Shown here: positions 7,121 through 12,990 of the stretch, piece after piece
Layout: the number at the start of each line of letters is the position of its first letter
Numbering within the stretch: the first letter of the stretch is position 1
Assembly (NCBI GenBank): GCA_024694785.1
Contig: JAILJL010000114.1
Coordinates: forward strand, 1-12,990
Source of the DNA: Lachnospiraceae bacterium
GTDB taxonomy: Bacteria; Bacillota; Clostridia; Lachnospirales; Lachnospiraceae
Length of the DNA stretch: 12,990 bases
Reading direction: 5' to 3'
Notes under the pieces: generated by a model
Seen by the model: only the letters and a program-made list of their open reading frames with translations
Told to the model about the DNA's origin: nothing
Databases searched by the model: none
Translations under genes and position numbers: made by a program

Positions 7121-7128
7121 GCTTAGGC

Positions 7129-7157
7129 TTTACACGAGACATTAAAAATGTAATAAT
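7129..7157 (+). promoter_or_regulatory. Putative pth promoter
   Basis: TTTACA (7129-7134), a 17-base spacer and AATAAT (7152-7157), with TG at 7149-7150 giving an extended -10 character (TGTAATAAT). The -35 overlaps the stretch just after the spoVG stop. The predicted start near 7164 yields a leader of about 65 bases carrying the minigene and hairpin described below. Confidence 0.5.
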
Positions 7158-7177
7158 AGTTGTAAGTAAAGAAAATG

Positions 7178-7208
7178 AACGGAGGGCGTCTCATGACGGC
7201 CTCCCGTT
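7178..7208 (+). other. Hairpin upstream of pth, sequestering a minigene ribosome binding site
   Basis: Pairs run AAC 7178-7180 with GTT 7206-7208, GGAGG 7181-7185 with CCTCC 7200-7204, and CGT 7187-7189 with ACG 7196-7198, with a G/G mismatch, one bulged C, and the loop CTCATG (7190-7195). The loop displays an ATG and the stem hides the GGAGG in front of it. Only TTTC follows, so it is a poor intrinsic terminator, though it could still be a weak spoVG terminator or attenuator. Confidence 0.6.
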
Positions 7209-7225
7209 TCAATGTAAAGAGGTAA
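7193..7225 (+). CDS. Possible 10-codon leader minigene of pth
   Basis: A short open frame encodes MTASRFNVKR and stops with TAA four bases before the pth ATG (7230), in a different frame from pth. It has a strong ribosome binding site, GGAGGG (7181-7186), at an ideal six-base spacing. That site pairs with CCTCC inside the minigene's own codons, so translation and folding are mutually exclusive. Its last codons cover the pth ribosome binding site AGAGG (7218-7222). This suggests a regulatory leader and not a functional peptide. Other leaders in this window also contain chance short ORFs, but only this one has a ribosome binding site. Moderate to low confidence that it is translated. Confidence 0.35.
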   Translation: MTASRFNVKR

Positions 7226-7229
7226 TAAC

Positions 7230-7805
7230 ATGTACTTAATCGCAGGCCTCGGTAATCCGACCAAGAAATATGAGAAGACCAGACACAATCTGGGTTTTGA
7301 TACGATTGATTATCTTGCCAAGAAGTATGATATTAAAGTTAAAGAGAAAAAGGGCAATGCTCTTATAGGACAGGGAATGATCGGCACCGAGAAGGTAATT
7401 CTCTGCAAGCCGCAGACATTCATGAATGAGAGCGGTATTGCGGTCCGTGCAATTTCTGAATTCTATAAGCTTGATCCGACGAAGGATATTATCGTATTAT
7501 TCGATGATATAAGTCTTGAACCGGGCAGAATCAGAGTGCGACTTAAAGGCAGTGCCGGCGGACATAACGGCATTAAGAGTATAATCGCGCACCTTGGAAC
7601 GGATGGGTTCAAGCGAGTTAAGATCGGTGCCGGCGGTAAGAAAGAGGGACAGGATCTGGCAGATCATGTGCTTAGTACTTTCAGTAAGGCAGAGCGTATG
7701 CTTGTAGACAGCGCCATAGAAGATGCGGCGTCAGCTGCGGTTTTACTTACAGAGGACCGTGCGGAAGACGCAATGTCAATGTACAACGGTAAGAAGGAAG
7801 AGTAG
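7230..7805 (+). CDS. pth: Peptidyl-tRNA hydrolase
   Basis: Cleaves the ester bond of peptidyl-tRNAs released from stalled or abortive translation, freeing the tRNA; cytosolic and usually essential. The 191-residue length is typical. Visible signatures are GLGNP (6-10, with substrate-contacting Asn10), catalytic His19 in EKTRHNLGF, KPQTFMNESG (60-69), FDDISLEPGRIRVR with the catalytic Asp (D92 or D93), and GSAGGHNGIKS (107-117). The usual GIGRP block near residue 131 is altered to KIGAGGKKEG, followed by the normal DLADHVL segment. AGAGG lies seven bases before the ATG. The mfd ATG follows the stop by one base, so the two are translationally linked. The position between spoVG and mfd matches Bacillus and Clostridium gene order. 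Confidence 0.96.
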   Translation: MYLIAGLGNPTKKYEKTRHNLGFDTIDYLAKKYDIKVKEKKGNALIGQGMIGTEKVILCKPQTFMNESGIAVRAISEFYKLDPTKDIIVLFDDISLEPGRIRVRLKGSAGGHNGIKSIIAHLGTDGFKRVKIGAGGKKEGQDLADHVLSTFSKAERMLVDSAIEDAASAAVLLTEDRAEDAMSMYNGKKEE

Positions 7806-7806
7806 G

Positions 7807-10800
7807 ATGGGAATATTCGGTAATCCGCTACGAAGCTTACTTAGCTATGAGATAATTGAAGAAAGAAGAAAGAAGACCGGGGGGGTAATCCAGCTCTCCG
7901 GCTCTATTGATGCCGTTAAACCGTGTCTCGTTAACGGATTATCTACTAAGAAGAACAGACTTTTAATTACTTATTCCGAGATAAAAGCGCGGGAACTTCT
8001 GGATGAATATCGAATGTACGACAGGGAAGTTATGTATTATCCTGCAAAGGACGTGCTTTTCTACCAGGCGGATGTAAGGGGTAATTTACTCACCACGCAG
8101 AGATTATCCGTGCTTAAGCGTATGAATGTGGATGTCGGACTTACGATAATCACGACATTCGATGCGCTTATGGATCGTCTTATTGCGCCGGAAGAATTCT
8201 ATGAATATGTGCTTACGGTAAGAAGCGGCGAAGACCTCGATATAGATGATTTCAAGAAAAAGCTCGTCATGATGGGTTACGAGAAGAATTATCAGGTAGA
8301 GAGGCCGGGCGACTTTGCCATACGTGGAGGAATCATAGATATCTATCCGATATCGGAGGAACTCCCGTATAGAATCGAGCTTTGGGATACCGAGGTTGAT
8401 TCCATACGTAGATTTGACATAGAAAGTCAGCGCTCTGTTGAGGATTTAAGCGAGATTAAGATATCTCCGTCGACAGAACTTATACTTACGGATGCGAAGA
8501 TAGAGAAAGGACTTGCTGCAATTACAAAAGAGGGCAAGACCTTAAGTGAGAAGTTTAAAAAAGCGCTTAAAGCGGATGAGATGAAGCGTATAATTGCTGC
8601 GGTTGAGGAAGTGAAAGATTGCCTTGAAAGCAGGGTGGATTTGGTTACGGCAGAGACATATCTTACCTATTTCTATGAGGAGACTGCAACTTTCCTTGAT
8701 TACGTGGACCTTAAAAATACGGATATATTCGTGGATGAACCGGTTAGAACCATAGAAAAGGGTAATGCGGTTTTCTTAGAGTATTCCGAAAGTATGAAGA
8801 ATAGACTTGAAAGCGGATATATCTTATCGGGACAGGCAAAGCTTCTAAGAAGCGTGAAAGAAACTGCGGAGAGATTATCGAAGAATTTCCTTATATTATT
8901 AAGCACGCTTGATCAGACGGCGGAAGAGCTTATGCCTAAGGATATTTATAACGTTAATGCAAAGTCGATAAGTGCATATAATAAGAGCTTTGAACTTTTA
9001 TTAAAAGACCTTAAGCGCTATAAGAAGGCTGCATATAAAACGGTTATCGTGTCTCCGTCGAGAAGCCGAGCAGAGAGGCTTGCGCAGGATATTACCAATG
9101 AAGGCATTACGGCAACCTTCGTAACGGATATAAATAGAGTTGTTAAAGAAGGCGAAGTTATCGTATATAACGGCAAGCTTAAGAAAGGATATGAGTTCCC
9201 GCAGATAGGCTTCGCAGTTATAACGGAAAGCGATATTTTTGGTGAGGAGCATAAGAAGCGCAAGAAAAAGGTTGCGCATGACGGTGAGCACATAAGAGAG
9301 TTTTCCGATCTTAAGATAGGAGATTATGTGGTTCATGAGAATCATGGACTCGGAATATATCGGGGAATCGAGAAAGTAGAAGTAGATAAGGTAGTCAAAG
9401 ACTACATCAAAATAGAATACGATAAGGGTGGTGTACTCTATATTCAGGCGAATAACCTGGATGTATTGCAAAAGTACGCAGGAGCCGATGCAAAACGCCC
9501 TAAGATTAATACCTTAGGCTCAAAAGAGTGGAATAATACCAAGCAGCGAGTTCGTTCTGCGGTTGCGGATATTGCTGCGGATCTTGTGAAACTGTATGCG
9601 ATAAGAGAGAACGTAAAGGGATTCGAATTCTCACCTGACAGCATCTGGCAGAAGGAATTCGAAGAGGCTTTCCCTTTTGAAGAGACGGAAGGACAGCTTG
9701 CAGCGATAGAAGCGGTTAAGTCCGATATGGAAAGCTCGAAAGCCATGGACAGACTTATCTGTGGTGACGTAGGATTCGGCAAGACCGAGATTGCGCTTCG
9801 TGCGGCATTTAAGGCGGTTCAGGATTCAAAGCAGGTAGTATATCTTGTTCCGACAACGATACTGGCAGAGCAGCATTATAATACATTTGCGCAGAGGATG
9901 AAAGATTTCCCGGTGCGGGTAGATCTTTTATGCCGTTTCAGAAGCCCGGCAGAACAGAAGAAGACCCTGGAAGCATTGCGCAGAGGCGATGTCGATATAG
10001 TTATCGGCACTCATAGACTTCTTTCCAAGGATGTTCAATATAAGGACTTAGGCCTTCTTATCATAGATGAAGAGCAGCGATTCGGAGTTGCGCATAAGGA
10101 GAAGATCAAGAGCCTTAAGAATAAGATAGATGTACTTACGTTAACTGCAACGCCTATACCGAGAACACTTCATATGTCGCTTGTCGGAATTCGCGATATG
10201 AGTGTACTTGAAGAAGCACCGACTGACAGGATGCCGATTCAGACATACGTGATGGAATATAACGAGGAGATGGTCAGAGAAGCCATTAATCGTGAGCTTG
10301 CAAGGAACGGACAGGTATATTATGTCTTTAATAAAGTTCGCGGAATTCAGGATGTGACTGATAGAATTGCAGCTCTTTGCCCTGAAGCAAATGTAGCGTA
10401 TGCACATGGTCAGATGAATGAGCGCGAGCTTGAAGACATTATGTACAGCTTTATTAACGGGGATATTGATGTGCTTGTCTCGACGACCATTATAGAGACT
10501 GGCCTTGATATATCTAATGTTAATACGATTATTATAGAAGATGCCGAGAACTTCGGCTTATCACAGCTATATCAGCTTAGAGGCCGTGTAGGTCGAAGTA
10601 ACAGGACTTCATTCGCTTTTCTTATGTATAAGCGCGACAAGATGCTTAAGGAGGTTGCGGAGAAGAGGCTTCATGCGATGAAGGAATTTACGGAGCTTGG
10701 TTCCGGAATAAGAATTGCGTTAAAAGATCTTGAAATCCGAGGCGCCGGTAATATCCTGGGTGCGGATCAAAGTGGTCATATGGAAGCTGTCGGATACGAC

Positions 10801-11328
10801 TTATATTGTAAGATGCTTCATGAAGCAGTGCGCATGCTTTCCGGGGAAGATTACGTGGAGAGTTTCGAGACTTCAATCGATATCGCGATAGATGCATATA
10901 TACCTGCGGACTATATTGGTAATGAGTTCCAGAAGCTTGATATGTATAAGAGAATTGCCAATATTGAGAACGAGCAGGATAAGGCGGATATGATGGACGA
11001 GCTTATCGACAGGTTCGGAGAACCGGGAAAGGCTGTGCTTAATCTTCTTGACGTTGCGGTTATAAAAGCTTATGCTCATAAGTGTTATATCTCGGATGTG
11101 AAAGAGAAGGAGGCGGATATCTCGCTTACCATGTATGAGAAGGCACGTATTAAAGTTGAAGCAATTCCGGAATTCCTTGCTTCATTCGAAGGAGCAATGA
11201 TTTTTAATGCAAAGAACAAGCCGCCTGCTTTTATTTTCAATAAGGAGTACAATACCAAAACGAAGACGCTTTCGAACATGGAAATATTAGATATCGTCTT
11301 TAAGAAGTTTGAAGAAGTGTTAATTTGA
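7807..11328 (+). CDS. mfd: Transcription-repair coupling factor
   Basis: An ATP-driven DNA translocase that pushes RNA polymerase off DNA lesions and recruits UvrA/UvrB. The 1173 residues are full length. Order: UvrB-like N-terminal domains (about 30-350, with [17 protein letters not shown] at 165-181), a variable middle, the CarD-like RNA polymerase interaction domain (about 497-560, [17 protein letters not shown] at 504-520), then the RecG-like motor with Walker A GDVGFGKT (653-660), DEEQ (754-757), TATP (780-783), [10 protein letters not shown] (892-901) and QLRGRVGRS (923-931), and the C-terminal TRCF domain (about 1010-1110). The ATG at 7807 has AAGGAAG six bases upstream and starts one base after the pth stop. 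The open frame extends 28 codons further upstream into pth, but that stretch is a shadow of pth. Seven consecutive G bases fall at codons 25-27 with the frame intact. Confidence 0.97.
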   Translation: MGIFGNPLRSLLSYEIIEERRKKTGGVIQLSGSIDAVKPCLVNGLSTKKNRLLITYSEIKARELLDEYRMYDREVMYYPAKDVLFYQADVRGNLLTTQRLSVLKRMNVDVGLTIITTFDALMDRLIAPEEFYEYVLTVRSGEDLDIDDFKKKLVMMGYEKNYQVERPGDFAIRGGIIDIYPISEELPYRIELWDTEVDSIRRFDIESQRSVEDLSEIKISPSTELILTDAKIEKGLAAITKEGKTLSEKFKKALKADEMKRIIAAVEEVKDCLESRVDLVTAETYLTYFYEETATFLDYVDLKNTDIFVDEPVRTIEKGNAVFLEYSESMKNRLESGYILSGQAKLLRSVKETAERLSKNFLILLSTLDQTAEELMPKDIYNVNAKSISAYNKSFELLLKDLKRYKKAAYKTVIVSPSRSRAERLAQDITNEGITATFVTDINRVVKEGEVIVYNGKLKKGYEFPQIGFAVITESDIFGEEHKKRKKKVAHDGEHIREFSDLKIGDYVVHENHGLGIYRGIEKVEVDKVVKDYIKIEYDKGGVLYIQANNLDVLQKYAGADAKRPKINTLGSKEWNNTKQRVRSAVADIAADLVKLYAIRENVKGFEFSPDSIWQKEFEEAFPFEETEGQLAAIEAVKSDMESSKAMDRLICGDVGFGKTEIALRAAFKAVQDSKQVVYLVPTTILAEQHYNTFAQRMKDFPVRVDLLCRFRSPAEQKKTLEALRRGDVDIVIGTHRLLSKDVQYKDLGLLIIDEEQRFGVAHKEKIKSLKNKIDVLTLTATPIPRTLHMSLVGIRDMSVLEEAPTDRMPIQTYVMEYNEEMVREAINRELARNGQVYYVFNKVRGIQDVTDRIAALCPEANVAYAHGQMNERELEDIMYSFINGDIDVLVSTTIIETGLDISNVNTIIIEDAENFGLSQLYQLRGRVGRSNRTSFAFLMYKRDKMLKEVAEKRLHAMKEFTELGSGIRIALKDLEIRGAGNILGADQSGHMEAVGYDLYCKMLHEAVRMLSGEDYVESFETSIDIAIDAYIPADYIGNEFQKLDMYKRIANIENEQDKADMMDELIDRFGEPGKAVLNLLDVAVIKAYAHKCYISDVKEKEADISLTMYEKARIKVEAIPEFLASFEGAMIFNAKNKPPAFIFNKEYNTKTKTLSNMEILDIVFKKFEEVLI

Positions 11329-11360
11329 TTGAATTCAAATTCGATACTTCTTCTACTTTC
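11311..11360 (+). terminator. Weak terminator-like palindrome at the end of mfd
   Basis: Nested inverted repeats overlap the mfd stop: an outer perfect 8-bp pair (11311-11318 with 11346-11353) and an inner 7-bp pair (11322-11328 with 11335-11341) around a 6-base loop. The stem is AT-rich and is followed by TACTTTCC, not a clean T-run, so termination may be partial. A small CAAGG-A-CCTTG palindrome follows at 11361-11371. The rest of 11372-11470 holds the ATPase promoter and palindrome. Confidence 0.4.
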
Positions 11361-11386
11361 CAAGGACCTTGAATCTGTGAATGGGC

Positions 11387-11415
11387 TTGAAATAATATAT
11401 ATGGCATGATAAAAT
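11387..11415 (+). promoter_or_regulatory. Promoter of the AAA/DUF4143 gene
   Basis: TTGAAA (11387-11392), an exact 17-base spacer and TAAAAT (11410-11415): a near-consensus vegetative promoter, placed 55 bases before the ATG. The predicted start is near 11422, inside the palindrome that follows. It shows that the gene has its own transcription rather than depending on mfd. Confidence 0.72.
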
Positions 11416-11417
11416 AT

Positions 11418-11448
11418 GACTAATACGGAATGGCATTACGGATTAGTC
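11418..11448. promoter_or_regulatory. 31-base near-palindrome over the ATPase transcription start; operator candidate
   Basis: Two 15-base arms (11418-11432 and 11434-11448) around a central G match at 13 of 15 positions. The ends are a perfect GACTAAT/ATTAGTC, and the two mismatches are placed symmetrically. It starts three bases after the -10 and covers the predicted start site, the classic place for a repressor. Because the transcript would begin inside the left arm, a full RNA hairpin would form only from read-through transcription out of mfd. What binds it is unknown. Confidence 0.55.
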
Positions 11449-11470
11449 GCATTTCATTAAGGAGATTATT

Positions 11471-12730
11471 ATGGAATATATTAAACGAACCATTGAAGAT
11501 GTAGTAGAACATTCAGCCAAAACCTTCAAGTGTGTGCTGATAACAGGTGCAAGGCAAACCGGAAAGTCAACTTTGATGAAACATTTGCACCCAAATGTAA
11601 AACAAGTATCCTTTGATGACCCTTTCGTTGCGGAACAAGCGAAAAACAATCCCGAAATGTTTCTTTCATTAAATGAACCTCCGGTTTTTTTAGATGAGAT
11701 TCAACATGTTCCATCTTTATTTCGATATATAAAACAATCTAGCGATGACCATGATGCAAAAGGATTATATTATCTTCCCGGCTCGCAACCATTTAAACTT
11801 ATGGAATTAGTATCTGATTCACTGGCCGGGAGAGTAGCAATTATTGAATTACCACCACTATCGCTTAGAGAGATTATGAAAAGCAACTATACAAAACCAT
11901 TTCTTCCAACAATGGAATACGTAAAGGATCGAAATAAAGAGGCCACAAACCCAAATAATATATGGGAAATAATCCATCATGGTGGATACCCTGAAATGCA
12001 GAACCCAGATATGGATTGGGCAATGTTTTTTGCAAGCTATGTTAAAACTTATTTAGAGCGTGACGTAAGAGAATTAGCTGCTGTCCAGGATTTGGATGCA
12101 TTTCGCAGATTTATGGTTGCCTGCGCTGCCAGAACCGGTCAGATGCTTAATTATGCAAATATTGCCGAGGAAGTTGGCAAGGATGCCAATACCATTAAAA
12201 ACTGGATTTCTATTTTAGAAGCCTCTGGCATAATATATATTCTCGAACCATTTGCGAATAGTGCTCTAAAACGTGCTATAAAAACGCCAAAACTATACTT
12301 TAGAGATACTGGATTGGCTGCATATCTTACACGATGGCTAACTCCTGAAACTATGGCGACAGGAGCAATGAGTGGGGAATTTTTTGAGACATTTGTGATT
12401 TCTGAAATCCTAAAAAGCTATTCGAACCGCGGTTTAGATTATCGGTACTTTGTATCCTATTATAGAGGTAAGGATAAGAAAAGAATCAAAAAGAATGGTG
12501 AAGAAGCTTTTGAAGAAGCTGAAATTGATTTTATTATTGAGCAAGATGGCGTTTTATATCCTATTGAAATCAAGCAAAGTGCGAATGTTTCAGCTGATAT
12601 GACATCTGCCTTTCAAATACTAGACAAGATACCGGAAAAGAAAAGAGGCACAGGCGCAGTTGTTTGTATGTGCTCCATGCCCGGTGCTCTAAGAGAAAAC
12701 ATACTACAAATTCCATATTGGTTCATTTGA
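11471..12730 (+). CDS. AAA family ATPase with C-terminal DUF4143 domain
   Basis: A 419-residue member of a widespread, poorly understood ATPase family. The N-terminal AAA domain has Walker A GARQTGKS (26-33) and Walker B VFLDEIQ (72-78). The sensor-like TGSQ of the family reads PGSQ here (103-106). A winged-helix-like stretch follows (about 225-258, YANIAEEVGKDANTIKNW). The DUF4143 part has GEFFETFV (302-309), EIDFIIE (351-357) and YPIEIKQS (363-370), an E...D...ExK arrangement like the PD-(D/E)xK nuclease fold. AAGGAG lies six bases before the ATG. It has its own promoter and palindrome. It is AT-richer than its neighbours (spot counts of two 60-base rows: 32% and 37% GC, against 40% and 50% in two mfd rows) and prefers AAA for Lys where mfd prefers AAG. 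This fits horizontal gain between mfd and clpB. Function unknown; no partner gene is adjacent. Confidence 0.88.
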   Translation: MEYIKRTIEDVVEHSAKTFKCVLITGARQTGKSTLMKHLHPNVKQVSFDDPFVAEQAKNNPEMFLSLNEPPVFLDEIQHVPSLFRYIKQSSDDHDAKGLYYLPGSQPFKLMELVSDSLAGRVAIIELPPLSLREIMKSNYTKPFLPTMEYVKDRNKEATNPNNIWEIIHHGGYPEMQNPDMDWAMFFASYVKTYLERDVRELAAVQDLDAFRRFMVACAARTGQMLNYANIAEEVGKDANTIKNWISILEASGIIYILEPFANSALKRAIKTPKLYFRDTGLAAYLTRWLTPETMATGAMSGEFFETFVISEILKSYSNRGLDYRYFVSYYRGKDKKRIKKNGEEAFEEAEIDFIIEQDGVLYPIEIKQSANVSADMTSAFQILDKIPEKKRGTGAVVCMCSMPGALRENILQIPYWFI

Positions 12731-12799
12731 GATAACGAAAAGAAAAAACGGACACCCCGCGACCACAGTAAAATTAAGGGCGCAAAATAATCTGAAAAT

Positions 12800-12826
12800 T
12801 TAGCACTCACCTCTTGACAGTGCTAA
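12800..12826. promoter_or_regulatory. CIRCE operator (HrcA site) of clpB
   Basis: TTAGCACTC, nine spacer bases, then CAGTGCTAA: the CIRCE inverted repeat with a single departure from consensus (C for G at the first base of the right arm). CIRCE is bound by the HrcA repressor, which is released on heat shock. It overlaps the clpB -35 directly. Confidence 0.93.
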
Positions 12827-12842
12827 CAAGACGCGCTATATT
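12814..12842 (+). promoter_or_regulatory. clpB vegetative promoter inside CIRCE
   Basis: A perfect TTGACA (12814-12819), a 17-base spacer and TATATT (12837-12842). The -35 shares bases with the CIRCE spacer and right arm, so bound HrcA would block RNA polymerase. The predicted start is near 12849, giving a leader of about 37 bases. The stretch 12731-12799 before it shows no gene and no clear terminator for the ATPase gene. Confidence 0.88.
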
Positions 12843-12885
12843 ATATTTGACTCAAAGGATACACATATAGAAATGGGGTGTGATT

Positions 12886-12990
12886 ATGAATATACAGAAG
12901 TTTACACAGAAATCGGTAGAAGCGATAAATGAATGCGAGCGACTCGCATATGAATACGGTAATCAGCAGATAGGCGAGGAGCACTTGTTA
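12886..12990 (+). CDS. clpB: ClpB disaggregase, N-terminal fragment (3' partial)
   Basis: The first 35 codons run off the right edge. The peptide begins MNIQKFTQKSVEAIN and ends with EYGNQQIGEEHLL, the typical start of the ClpB N-domain (Clp repeat: a helix, then A-x-EYGNQ-I--EHLL). ClpB is a hexameric AAA+ chaperone that extracts proteins from aggregates together with DnaK. ClpC starts differently (a longer RFTERA-type opening), so ClpB is preferred, and the CIRCE site supports a chaperone. GGGGTG (12875-12880) lies five bases before the ATG. The ATPase domains are outside the window. Confidence 0.88.
   Translation, partial: MNIQKFTQKSVEAINECERLAYEYGNQQIGEEHLL

Noticed and set aside
7117..7133. 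Hairpin at the spoVG stop as its terminator
   Set aside because: Six pairs with a bulge and no T-run downstream; it also overlaps the better-supported -35 of pth.
7723..7806. 28-codon upstream extension of mfd
   Set aside because: It overlaps pth in another frame, shows no Mfd similarity, and the ATG at 7807 has its own ribosome binding site.
7879..7885. Run of seven G near the start of mfd as a phase-variation tract
   Set aside because: Too short to be persuasive, the frame is intact, and mfd is not a typical phase-variable gene.
9001..9471. 156-codon minus-strand ORF inside mfd
   Set aside because: Antisense to a well-conserved gene, with no ribosome binding site or recognisable domain; a shadow of mfd codon bias.
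11416..11460. 14-codon ORF (MTNTEWHYGLVAFH) in the ATPase leader
   Set aside because: No ribosome binding site, and its ATG lies upstream of the predicted transcript start; the palindrome explains the sequence better.

Overview
The window looks like a chromosomal segment from a low-to-mid GC Gram-positive of class Clostridia, plausibly Lachnospiraceae-like. The signs are strong AGGAGG-type ribosome binding sites, SpoVG, a DnaD-family protein with a DnaC/DnaI-type helicase loader, the long (394-residue) form of PRPP synthetase, and a CIRCE heat-shock operator before clpB. Family-level placement is inference. Most genes are core housekeeping genes.

Layout. (1) 3-1601, plus: a polytopic ABC-2-type permease whose start lies just off the left edge. 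It converges on a minus-strand cluster and shares a hairpin terminator with it at about 1627-1660. (2) 4974 down to 1667, minus: a tight DnaD-family / helicase loader / prs run (gaps of 10 and 34 bases), which ties replication initiation to PRPP supply. It is fed by an extended -10 promoter at 5031-5039. (3) 4975-5286: the largest gap. It holds that promoter, a leader hairpin, a strong terminator for murC, and two perfect DnaA boxes (5114-5122 and 5278-5286), each part of a repeated ATGTTGAT/TGTGGATAA module. (4) 6669 down to 5287, minus: murC, divergent from spoVG. (5) 6854-11328, plus: spoVG, pth and mfd, a shortened and rearranged form of the Bacillus/Clostridium spoVG-glmU-prs-ctc-pth-mfd neighbourhood; glmU is absent and prs lies elsewhere in the window on the other strand. 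(6) 11471-12730, plus: an AT-richer AAA ATPase/DUF4143 gene with its own strong promoter and a 31-base near-palindrome over the predicted transcription start; it looks like an accessory insertion between mfd and clpB. (7) 12886 to the right edge: the first 35 codons of clpB behind a CIRCE/promoter overlap.

Points most worth a second look: a 10-codon minigene with its own Shine-Dalgarno, folded into a hairpin just upstream of pth (the peptidyl-tRNA recycling enzyme); the DnaA-box pair upstream of the helicase-loader operon; and the promoter/palindrome arrangement of the DUF4143 ATPase. No rRNA, tRNA, CRISPR array or insertion sequence was seen.
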